From Pseudomonadota bacterium (GTDB taxonomy: Bacteria > Desulfobacterota > Desulfobacteria > Desulfobacterales > RPRI01), in the NCBI GenBank assembly GCA_018830925.1, contig JAHJRK010000146.1, forward strand, positions 1 to 7,789: a stretch of DNA of 7,789 bases. The letters are read 5' to 3'. The translations under genes and the position numbers were made by a program. Shown in pieces: positions 1 to 5,947 of this stretch. The notes beneath the pieces are model-generated. The model saw nothing but the letters and a program-made list of their open reading frames with translations. It was not told the DNA's origin and ran no database searches. Positions within the stretch are counted from its first letter, which is position 1, and every line of letters starts with the position of its first letter.

Positions 1-44
1 GACAATATTGAAAGGTATAGTAAAAATCTCAAATTAGAATTCAG

Positions 45-157
45 GCTCTCCGCAGTAAGCAACCGGGAATCGATCGTTTGAAATAGAGTCTGTTTTTGAT
101 TCGCCCACTAACCCCGCCTCTGGCAGCTAAGTTAGCGTTCGATGTTTCGGTTCATCA
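45..157 (+). repeat. Dispersed repeat, copy A (long form), at the 3' edge of the flavoenzyme gene
   Basis: This stretch matches 4601-4713 (copy B) over its whole length, with 3-nt indels and mostly transition-type differences. The best blocks are the left end (gctctccgcagtaagcaacc here), the centre (gtctgttttt at 88-97, then attcgcccactaaccccgc) and the right end (GTTTCGGTTCATCA at 144-157). The right edge reads TGATGAACCGAAAC on the minus strand, so its first TGA is the stop codon of the neighbouring flavoenzyme gene. A small imperfect hairpin, gctaa-g-ttagc, lies at about 126-136. No open reading frame inside it looks real. It is probably a non-coding MITE- or REP-like element; the outer limits are uncertain by about 10 bp. 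Bases 1-44, left of it, show nothing recognisable. Confidence 0.75.
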
Positions 158-1231
158 TGAAAAGGATTGTGAAAACTCCATCTGCAAAGACCGGATCAGC
201 TCTTTTACGGAGATTATCTCATTGATCCTGTACGCATTGGCTCCTGCAAATGCAAATCCGTTTTTAAATTTGCCTTTTTTAGCACCTGCAAGGGCAAGGG
301 CTATGCAATACGGGCTTTTAGTCGGATCGCATGTTTTAACGCACTGGTATGGACATTTGAAGGGTTTTTTATTGCCGTTTTCAACCTCATCCAGAAACCG
401 GTTGCGTACTGCGCGGCCCGGAAGTCCCACCGGGCTTTTGATGATTACAAGGTCCTCTTTTTTGGCATTAAGATAAGTCTGTTTGAACCCGGGGGCTGCA
501 TCGCATTCATGGGTTGCCACAAACCGCGTTCCCATCTGGACACCTGCCGCTCCGAGATTAAGCATTTCATGAATATCCGCACCGGTAAAGATACCACCCG
601 CAGCAATAACAGGTATGGTTGTGTTGCGCTCCGATGCAATCGGTTTGACAGTCTCAATAACTTCTTTAACAATTCTTTCTAGAGCATAATCGGGATCGTC
701 AATCTGCTCTTTTTTCAAACCGAGATGTCCGCCCGCTTTAGGCCCTTCAACCACAAAAGCATCAGGTAGATAATTATACTTCGCTAGCCATTTCTGACAG
801 ATCAGTCTGGCCGCCCGGCCTGAAGAGACAATAGGCACCATTTTCGTTTTTATGCCGTTTACGATGTATCCGGGTAAATCCATCGGAAGTCCGGCACCTG
901 AAATAATAATATCGACCTTCTCTTCTATGGATGCCCTGACAAGGTCGGCATAGTGGGTCATGGCAACCATGATGTTCACCCCTATAATCCCGCTTGTCAA
1001 TTCCTTCGCTTTTCGTATCTCCCTTTTAAGGGCTCTGACATTGGCCTCCGTGGGATTGACTGTAACATCAGGCTCATCGATGCCGATCATAGCTGCTGCA
1101 ATCACACCTATACCACCTTCATTGGCAACAGCAGACGCCAGCCCGGCCAATGAAATGCCGACTCCCATTCCCCCCTGTATGATAGGAATACGACTTGTCA
1201 GATCACCAATTTTAAGCGCAGGAAAATCCAT
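155..1231 (-). CDS. Nitronate monooxygenase / 2-nitropropane dioxygenase family FMN protein with C-terminal cysteine cluster
   Basis: This 358-residue protein is an FMN-dependent TIM-barrel enzyme of the NPD/NMO family, which also contains the enoyl-ACP reductase FabK. Motifs in order: QGGMGVG (19-25) for the FMN phosphate region, GAGLP (112-116), GPKAGGHLG (163-171) with the likely catalytic His169, AAGGIFTG (210-217), GVQMGTRF (230-237), and a conserved-looking AGANAYRINE near the C-terminus. A segment with four cysteines (293, 297, 301, 309; C-x3-C-x3-C-x7-C) follows the barrel and could bind a metal or Fe-S cluster. The start at 1231 is chosen because AGAGGAG lies 9 nt upstream. The frame stays open to a TTG at 1297, but those 22 codons are repeat copy C. 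The true substrate is uncertain: nitronate oxidation needs O2, which an anaerobe would lack, and FabK-like or other flavin reductase roles are possible. It lies 217 bp downstream of rlmD on the same strand and may have its own promoter. Confidence 0.9.
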   Translation of the reverse strand: MDFPALKIGDLTSRIPIIQGGMGVGISLAGLASAVANEGGIGVIAAAMIGIDEPDVTVNPTEANVRALKREIRKAKELTSGIIGVNIMVAMTHYADLVRASIEEKVDIIISGAGLPMDLPGYIVNGIKTKMVPIVSSGRAARLICQKWLAKYNYLPDAFVVEGPKAGGHLGLKKEQIDDPDYALERIVKEVIETVKPIASERNTTIPVIAAGGIFTGADIHEMLNLGAAGVQMGTRFVATHECDAAPGFKQTYLNAKKEDLVIIKSPVGLPGRAVRNRFLDEVENGNKKPFKCPYQCVKTCDPTKSPYCIALALAGAKKGKFKNGFAFAGANAYRINEIISVKELIRSLQMEFSQSFS

Positions 1232-1240
1232 ATAGCAAAA

Positions 1241-1247
1241 CTCCTCT
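1241..1247 (-). promoter_or_regulatory. Ribosome-binding site of the NPD-family gene
   Basis: The minus strand reads AGAGGAG, 9 nt before the ATG at 1231. This strong Shine-Dalgarno sequence decides the start against the longer open frame. It abuts the right edge of repeat copy C, sharing one base with it, so the leader hairpin of that repeat sits just upstream of the ribosome landing site. Confidence 0.8.
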
Positions 1248-1297
1248 GAACCGAAACAACGAGCACATTCCCTGCTGTTTGCAGCGGAAAGCTTCAA
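1247..1297 (-). repeat. Dispersed repeat, copy C (51-bp short form), in the leader of the flavoenzyme gene
   Basis: Read on the minus strand, this begins TTGAAGCTTTCCGCTGCAAA and ends GCTCGTTGTTTCGGTTCA. The first part matches the left end of copy B (TTGAAGCTCCCCGCCGCAAG) and the second matches the right ends of copies A and B. The roughly 60-bp centre of the long form is missing. It can fold as a hairpin: GCTG-CAAA-CAGC, extended by TTTCC pairing with GGGAA across one bulged A. Its last 11 bases (GTTTCGGTTCA) are the exact inverted counterpart of 144-154 in copy A, so copies A and C face each other across the flavoenzyme gene. Confidence 0.65.
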
Positions 1298-1359
1298 TTC
1301 TGTAATACTTTGCTCCGCTTTACACGAAAAAAAGGTTGAATTGCAAAAGAATTTCAGTG

Positions 1360-1379
1360 GTTTTACAAATGTTTTACAA
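1360..1379. repeat. Two 9-bp direct repeats, GTTTTACAA, 11 bp apart
   Basis: GTTTTACAA occurs at 1360-1368 and again, exactly, at 1371-1379. The spacing is 11 bp, about one helical turn, and the pair lies 129-148 bp upstream of the flavoenzyme start in the gap after rlmD. Such a pair could be tandem binding sites for a regulator, but the region is A+T-rich and chance is possible. The rest of the 1298-1448 gap shows no convincing terminator for rlmD; only weak, uncalled promoter-like strings are present. Confidence 0.35.
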
Positions 1380-1448
1380 TTCTCTATAGTTACTGTACCT
1401 TGAGATAAAATCCTTTCTGCCGCATGTGGGTTGCTGACTGATCCCGGA

Positions 1449-2840
1449 TTAATTTCTTTTTTCGAGCCTTGCCACGGATTCTATATGCCAGGTATGAGGG
1501 AACATATCGACCGGCTGGACTTCCTTTACTTCATAATGCTCTTTCAGAACAAGAAGATCCCTTGCGAGAGTCGCCGGATTGCAGGAGACATAAACAATTC
1601 TTCGGGGGACCATATCAGCAACCTGTTTTACAACATCCTTATGCATTCCCGCCCTTGGAGGGTCAATTATCATGACATCTGGTTTTTCACTGATTTTTGA
1701 AAGGCTCTCCCTGATATCACCGAGAACAAACGTGCAGTTTGAAATACCGTTTGCCCGGCAGTTTTTTTTCGCATCGGAGACCGCACTTTCAACAATCTCA
1801 AGACCGGTTATCAGGCCGGCATCCGCCGAAAGGAATACTGGTATCGTGCCCGTCCCGCTGTAAAGGTCAAGAACCGTCTCTTTCCCGGAAAGTCCGGCAA
1901 ACTCTTTAACTTTTTCATACAGAATTTGGGCGCCGAGCGTGTTGGTCTGAAAAAAAGAGTTTGCCGATATTTCAAATTCAAATTCTCCGATCTTATCCTT
2001 TATATAAGGAGAACCGGCAAGAACAGTTTCATGCTCTCCTGTTGCAACAGCCGCCTTACTCGAAGTTATGTTGTTTATAACCGAAACCACACCGGGATAT
2101 TTTTCCCTAAGCAAAGCGGCAAGAGGCTCAACTGTTTTAAGGTTTTCGATGGAAGTTATTATGTTCACCATCCAGTTTCCGTTCGCAACGGAATTCCTGA
2201 GCATTAGAAAACGCCAGAATCCTTCATGGGATTTAATGCCGTAAGGAGGTGCTCCCGAGTTTTTCATGAAAGCCTTTGCATCCTCAAGAATCATGTTTCC
2301 TTCTTCCGGCTGGAGAAGACATGCCTTGATATCAAGCACTTTATCGAAAGTTCCGGGAACATGAAGACCCAGGGCAAAGCCCGCGCTTTTTTCTCCCGTT
2401 GCAAAATCGGAAGGAATCAGCCATTTCCTGTCGGAACACGAAAACTCCATCTTGTTCCTGTAGCCGAATATCTTTTCCGACGGAATCACCGGTTGCACGG
2501 GAACATCTTTTATAAGGCCGATGTGCGCAAGAGATTCTTCGACATGCTCCCTCTTGTAATGAAGCTGCCGGTCATACTGAAGAAACTGCCACTTGCAGCC
2601 TCCGCAATACCCGCTGTATTCACAAGGCGGATTAGTTCTGTATGGGGAAGGCTCAAGAAGTTCAACTGCAACCGCTTCCGCAAAACTCTTCTTCTTTTTC
2701 ACTATGCGGGCTTTAATCCGGTCAAGAGGAACGGCTTTTTCCACGAAAACAGCAAGACCGTCAACTTTAGCCAATCCTTTTCCGCCAAAGGCCATGCCGG
2801 TTATCTCAAGTTCAATAAACCCGCCTTTTTTTAATCCCAT
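1449..2840 (-). CDS. rlmD: 23S rRNA (uracil-5-)-methyltransferase, RlmD/RumA family
   Basis: This 463-residue cytoplasmic enzyme should transfer a methyl group from SAM to C5 of a uracil in 23S rRNA (U1939 in E. coli numbering for RlmD). An N-terminal TRAM RNA-binding domain (about 5-65) is followed by the Fe-S ligands Cys73, Cys79, Cys82 (C-x5-C-x2-C) and Cys174. The Rossmann methyltransferase domain has Gln298 in FFQTN, the SAM loop DLYSGTGTIP (325-334), Asp393 in IIDPPRAG, the catalytic cysteine Cys420 in VSCNP, and the likely base Glu454 in HIES. All key residues are present and the length is normal. I chose the ATG at 2840, with AAAGGG 10 nt upstream. The frame stays open to a TTG at 2906, but that start has no ribosome-binding site and lies at a possible promoter. 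RlmCD-like dual specificity cannot be excluded from sequence alone. It is divergent from the alpha/beta hydrolase at 2942. Confidence 0.93.
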   Translation of the reverse strand: MGLKKGGFIELEITGMAFGGKGLAKVDGLAVFVEKAVPLDRIKARIVKKKKSFAEAVAVELLEPSPYRTNPPCEYSGYCGGCKWQFLQYDRQLHYKREHVEESLAHIGLIKDVPVQPVIPSEKIFGYRNKMEFSCSDRKWLIPSDFATGEKSAGFALGLHVPGTFDKVLDIKACLLQPEEGNMILEDAKAFMKNSGAPPYGIKSHEGFWRFLMLRNSVANGNWMVNIITSIENLKTVEPLAALLREKYPGVVSVINNITSSKAAVATGEHETVLAGSPYIKDKIGEFEFEISANSFFQTNTLGAQILYEKVKEFAGLSGKETVLDLYSGTGTIPVFLSADAGLITGLEIVESAVSDAKKNCRANGISNCTFVLGDIRESLSKISEKPDVMIIDPPRAGMHKDVVKQVADMVPRRIVYVSCNPATLARDLLVLKEHYEVKEVQPVDMFPHTWHIESVARLEKRN

Positions 2841-2908
2841 GACATATTTACCCTTTGTCAAGAATGTGATATTTATTTTACGATGTCTTTTCTCCTGATC
2901 TATCAATG

Positions 2909-2938
2909 CTTATAGCTTTTAATACGGAGCAAAATCAA
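2909..2938 (-). promoter_or_regulatory. rlmD: Possible promoter for rlmD
   Basis: On the minus strand, TTGATT (2938-2933) is followed after 18 nt by TATAAG (2914-2909), a fair match to a sigma-70 promoter. Transcription would begin near 2902, giving a leader of about 60 nt before the ATG at 2840 and excluding the upstream TTG as start. The whole divergent spacer is only 101 bp, so the plus-strand gene's promoter must overlap it; I could not pick one with confidence. Confidence 0.3.
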
Positions 2939-2941
2939 CGA

Positions 2942-3685
2942 ATGAATGACAAATGTTCAGACGCCGGATTCATTAACAAGCGGATCACCTTTTTATCCGG
3001 CGGTTTTCGTTTAAAAGGAGTCCTCCATCTTCCATCCGCAGATAATCCTCCCCTTGTCATTGGTTCCCACGGTCTTGAAAGTTCAGGTGATTCTCCAAAA
3101 CAGAAAGCACTTGCGGAAAAGTGCAATAAAGCCGGTATTGCATTTTTTAGATTTGATCACCGCGGATGCGGCAATAGCGAAGGCAATTTTCCGGAAGCTA
3201 CAAGTCTCGAATCAAGACGCGAGGACCTGATCTCTGCTTATAAAACAATAATGAAAATAAAAGCCACTTCAAATCATACAGGCCTGTTTGGAAGCAGTTT
3301 CGGAGGGACCGTATGCCTTTTAGCTGCAGAAACAATACATCCTGCATCAATTGTAACCTTTGCCGCCCCTGTCAGAAGTTCCTCAATAACCGAGGCAATC
3401 AATAAAACGGACGTATCAGAAAAAACCTGCCTTCTGTTTCATAAAAGAAATTTTCAGTTCGACATTTCTGACAAGCTATCATTAATCGATCATATACTTG
3501 TTATACATGGCGACGCAGACAGAATAGTATCTGCCTCAAATGCCTTCGATATATACAGACATGTCTCGGAGCCTAAAAAACTTCTCATTCAAAAAGGCGG
3601 AGATCATCTTATGAGCAATCCGTTGCATCAGCGGGAATTTATGAAAGAAGCCTTAATATGGTTCAAATCTCATCTTCACAATTGA
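2942..3685 (+). CDS. Soluble alpha/beta hydrolase (serine esterase/peptidase-like, S33 fold)
   Basis: This 247-residue protein has a complete alpha/beta hydrolase core and no signal peptide or membrane segment. Visible elements are the oxyanion-side SHGLESSG (about 42-49), FDHRGCGNSEG (71-81), the nucleophile elbow GSSFG (117-121, Ser119), HGDAD (189-193, acid Asp193) and GGDHLMS (His222). This gives a full Ser-Asp-His triad. The pattern resembles Hydrolase_4 / cinnamoyl-esterase-like proteins; the substrate cannot be read from sequence. I chose the ATG at 2942 (GGAG at 2926-2929, 12 nt away) because the in-frame ATG at 2906 has no ribosome-binding site; the extra 12 residues would not change the call. 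It is divergent from rlmD. Its last 23 bp overlap the 3' end of the convergent amidohydrolase gene, leaving no room for a dedicated terminator. Confidence 0.85.
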   Translation: MNDKCSDAGFINKRITFLSGGFRLKGVLHLPSADNPPLVIGSHGLESSGDSPKQKALAEKCNKAGIAFFRFDHRGCGNSEGNFPEATSLESRREDLISAYKTIMKIKATSNHTGLFGSSFGGTVCLLAAETIHPASIVTFAAPVRSSSITEAINKTDVSEKTCLLFHKRNFQFDISDKLSLIDHILVIHGDADRIVSASNAFDIYRHVSEPKKLLIQKGGDHLMSNPLHQREFMKEALIWFKSHLHN

Positions 3686-4973
3686 TAAAGTTTCCATTAA
3701 AGCAAATAGAATCCAGCGATCCAAGAGAATCCGGAAGTTTTGAAGGATCACCTTTTACCACAAGAAATGTCGCCGCCATACCCTTTGAAATAACTCCAAA
3801 GTCTTCTATTCCAAGCAGTCTTGCTCCATTACATGATGCGCACCTTATGGCCTCCGGTAATGAATACCCTGCGGTAATAAGCAATTTAAGTTCTTCTATT
3901 ACAGCCGATCCGTGATGCACACCTATGCTTCCCGCATCCGTCCCGAGGGCAACTGTAACACCAAGCTCTCTTGCCTTTGAAATCTGTTCGAGCTGGTGAT
4001 CAAGGTTCATGCGCGACACCTCATGTTCAACACTCCCGGGCTTCATATGTTCTGCATATGCCTTCATAGTGCAGGCAGTCGGAACCCAGACAATGCCTTT
4101 TTCAGCCATTATTTTCAGGTTTTCAACTCCCATGAAAAAACCGTGCTCAATCGAATCACAGCCTGCTTCCAGTGCAACTGCAACCGGCTTTTTACCGTTT
4201 GCATGAACCATGACTCTGTGGCCGCATTTTCCGGCAATCTTTACGGCATCCGACAGCTCTTCTACGCCAAATTGCGGGAGAGTCTCCTTCCCGAATTCTT
4301 TCAGGCTGTTCAAGCCTGAATTTACTATCTTCACATGGTCCTTCTCCTCAGGATCCTTTAGCATCGCCTCCGCAAGGGAATGATTATCCTGCGGCGATCT
4401 TCCTATCAGGCCACCATATCTTCCGGCACGATGCCATGCCCTTCCCGAGACTCTGATATCAATCGGTGTCTTTTTAATATCAAGATACTCATTCCTGTAA
4501 CGCAATACATGCGCATATTTATCTCCGCCATCACGGACCGCCAATACACCGTACGATAAATGCCGCTCTATATGTTCTGAAATTAAGTCTTTTATTTGAA
4601 GCTCCCCGCCGCAAGCAGCCGTCAATCTTCGACCGCAGGGAATAGTGTCTGTTTTTAATTCGCTCGCTAACCCCGCAAGCAGAGGTGATTGCTCTCGCTG
4701 TTTCAGTTCATCAAAGCCTGCGCCAAGCTGTTTCTCACGGGCAACCGGGTCATCCGTTCCGGACACGCAAAGATGAACATGGCCGTCGATAAGGCAGGGA
4801 AGAATCGTTGATGTGACTAAATCTGTTGTTCCTGATGTCTCAGAATCATCGACACCGGAATCGGTTATAGAGGCAATTCGCCCGTTTTTAATGCAGAGTC
4901 TGATGTTCTGCCTGACGGGTCCGCCGCTTCCGTCAATAAGCCATCCCGCATTTATAATTTTGATGCCGCTCAT
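3663..4973 (-). CDS. Metal-dependent amidohydrolase (imidazolonepropionase/prolidase-like, COG1228-type) carrying an in-frame repeat insertion
   Basis: This 436-residue protein is a TIM-barrel amidohydrolase. A small N-terminal beta domain leads into LIDGHVHL with metal ligands His65 and His67. Further candidate ligands are Lys215 in VKIVNSG (probable carboxylated lysine), His257 in VMVHANG, His277 in SIEHG and the catalytic Asp346 in LGTDAG. The C-terminus (GVISKGMAATFLVVKGDP) closes the beta domain as usual for the family. Residues about 84-126 are encoded by repeat copy B and look foreign; without them the length would be near 395, typical of the family. No stop or frameshift is present, so the enzyme may still be active. 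Substrate is unknown: family members cleave cyclic amides, dipeptides or related C-N bonds. The ATG at 4973 has only a weak ribosome-binding site (GGG, about 7 nt away). It lies 98 bp downstream of the membrane-anchored hydrolase and may share its transcript. Confidence 0.88.
   Translation of the reverse strand: MSGIKIINAGWLIDGSGGPVRQNIRLCIKNGRIASITDSGVDDSETSGTTDLVTSTILPCLIDGHVHLCVSGTDDPVAREKQLGAGFDELKQREQSPLLAGLASELKTDTIPCGRRLTAACGGELQIKDLISEHIERHLSYGVLAVRDGGDKYAHVLRYRNEYLDIKKTPIDIRVSGRAWHRAGRYGGLIGRSPQDNHSLAEAMLKDPEEKDHVKIVNSGLNSLKEFGKETLPQFGVEELSDAVKIAGKCGHRVMVHANGKKPVAVALEAGCDSIEHGFFMGVENLKIMAEKGIVWVPTACTMKAYAEHMKPGSVEHEVSRMNLDHQLEQISKARELGVTVALGTDAGSIGVHHGSAVIEELKLLITAGYSLPEAIRCASCNGARLLGIEDFGVISKGMAATFLVVKGDPSKLPDSLGSLDSICFNGNFINCEDEI
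4595..4715 (+). repeat. Dispersed repeat, copy B (long form), inside the amidohydrolase coding region
   Basis: The core 4601-4713 matches copy A (45-157). Short imperfect terminal inverted repeats are visible: TTTGAAG at 4595-4601 and CATCAAA at 4709-4715, matching at 6 of 7 positions. An internal direct repeat is present: CCCCGCCGCAAGCAG (4604-4618) and CCCCGCAAGCAG (4671-4682), differing by a 3-nt indel. The element lies antisense to the amidohydrolase, and the gene reads straight through it: on the minus strand TTTGATGAACTGAAACAG gives FDELKQ, and the segment ends near GGELQ. I see no clear target-site duplication. The element encodes no recognisable protein and probably depends on outside enzymes for movement. 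Confidence 0.75.
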
Positions 4974-4996
4974 ATAATTCCCAAGTCCGAAATTCT

Positions 4997-5067
4997 AATA
5001 TCGAATATCGACCCACGACTTATGACTCATATCCTATGCTTTACGCCTTTCCCCTCGAATCCTCGAA
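4997..5067. repeat. Short tandem repeats in the spacer between the amidohydrolase and membrane hydrolase genes
   Basis: The 98-bp spacer contains AATATCG twice in tandem (4997-5003 and 5004-5010) and CCTCGAA twice with an 8-bp period (5053-5059 and 5061-5067). It has no recognisable terminator or strong promoter. The style resembles degenerate intergenic repeats common in some delta-proteobacterial genomes; that comparison is from memory and untested. Confidence 0.4.
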
Positions 5068-5071
5068 CCCT

Positions 5072-5923
5072 TTAATCATATACCGGATGCCGGTCAAGAA
5101 AATTCCTTACAGCTTCACTGTATCCCGGAGTAAGGCTTGAATCACTGTGGTCTGCGCCTTTTGCCACAAAAAGCTCGGCTTGCCCCGGTGAAAAACTATT
5201 ATTCAGTTTTTCAGCAAACCTCAGGGGAAAGCGCGTATCCTTTTCTCCGTGAATAAGCATTACAGGAATTTTTATTCCTGGCGCGAGGAGCGCAGGGCTG
5301 ACGCTGTCAATCCTGTTCTTGTATAAGATATCCATAGAAAAAAGGATGGCAGGCGCAAAAAATATCCCGAAGAAAGCATTGAACCATCTGTATAGGCTGC
5401 GAAGAGCCTCTTTCGTATAAGCATAGGAGGCTTCAAGGAAAAGAATCTTTACCCTGCCGTGATTTCTGCTCGAGGCAATTATTGCCCCAGCCGATCCTGC
5501 GGAATGGCCGTAAAGCAGAACAGGTTCACCTATCCAGTTCATGACCGATTCGATATCTTCAGCAAACCTCACGGCATTCATGAACCTGCACGGACTTGAT
5601 CCGCCATGATCCCTTGCGCTGTGTATGACGGCAGTAAAACCCCATTCCCCAAATAATCTGGCCCTGCCCACCATACGGCCCCGGTTTCGTCCCCATCCGT
5701 GTGCAAAAAGAACAATGCCTTTTGATTTGCCTTCCGGCTCAATTCTCCACACCTCAAGAAATCCTCTATTTTGTGCCGGAATTATTTCATCTCTGATACT
5801 ACCCCAGTCAGGCCTGTCACTGACCGGATTCCTTGGGAACTGGTGAACAACATAAACAGATATAAACACTAAAATAATATATACGGCTGATATTAAACCC
5901 AAAACGGCAAAGAATATTCCCAT
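5072..5923 (-). CDS. Membrane-anchored alpha/beta hydrolase
   Basis: This 283-residue protein starts with one hydrophobic segment (about 2-26) that should act as a membrane anchor, followed by an alpha/beta hydrolase domain. Visible elements are LFAHGWGRNRGR (oxyanion region, about 72-83), RDHGGSS (104-110), the nucleophile elbow GHSAG (139-143, Ser141), IHGEKD (acid Asp229) and GADHSD (His259), a complete catalytic triad. It is unrelated in detail to the hydrolase at 2942. The open frame allows an ATG at 5944, only 3 nt after the cinA stop, but that start has no ribosome-binding site. GGAG at 5930-5933 lies 6 nt before the ATG at 5923 and 3 nt before the one at 5926, so 5923 is preferred. 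Tight linkage to cinA implies one transcript and possible translational coupling. The substrate is unknown; the domain's side of the membrane is not certain because no cleavage site is evident. Confidence 0.85.
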   Translation of the reverse strand: MGIFFAVLGLISAVYIILVFISVYVVHQFPRNPVSDRPDWGSIRDEIIPAQNRGFLEVWRIEPEGKSKGIVLFAHGWGRNRGRMVGRARLFGEWGFTAVIHSARDHGGSSPCRFMNAVRFAEDIESVMNWIGEPVLLYGHSAGSAGAIIASSRNHGRVKILFLEASYAYTKEALRSLYRWFNAFFGIFFAPAILFSMDILYKNRIDSVSPALLAPGIKIPVMLIHGEKDTRFPLRFAEKLNNSFSPGQAELFVAKGADHSDSSLTPGYSEAVRNFLDRHPVYD

Positions 5924-5929
5924 CATAAG

Positions 5930-5933
5930 CTCC
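5930..5933 (-). promoter_or_regulatory. Ribosome-binding site deciding the start of the membrane hydrolase
   Basis: GGAG on the minus strand lies 6 nt before the ATG at 5923, within a run of three in-frame ATG codons (5944, 5926, 5923). Its spacing suits 5923 best. Use of 5944 would add only seven residues. Confidence 0.45.
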
Positions 5934-5947
5934 GGACTGCACATATT

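Noticed and set aside
96..476. A 126-codon plus-strand open frame at the left end
   Set aside because: It mostly runs antisense through the flavoenzyme C-terminus and begins inside repeat copy A.
155..1250. A composite transposon carrying the flavoenzyme gene
   Set aside because: Inverted repeats flank the gene, but there is no transposase, no target duplication, and a third copy sits elsewhere inside a gene. Independent repeat insertions explain this more simply.
1232..1297. N-terminal extension of the flavoenzyme to a TTG at 1297
   Set aside because: The 22 extra codons are repeat copy C, and a strong AGAGGAG sits 9 nt before the ATG at 1231.
1418..1448. A possible terminator after rlmD (GGGATCAGTCAGCAACCC on the minus strand)
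   Set aside because: Only the outer three bases pair well and no T-run follows directly, so it does not qualify as a terminator.
2226..2834. A 202-codon plus-strand open frame opposite rlmD
   Set aside because: It is antisense to a clear RlmD gene, has no recognisable motifs, and is composed like a frame shadow.
2841..2906. N-terminal extension of RlmD to a TTG at 2906
   Set aside because: No ribosome-binding site precedes it. The added 22 residues precede the start of the TRAM domain, and a possible promoter lies immediately upstream.
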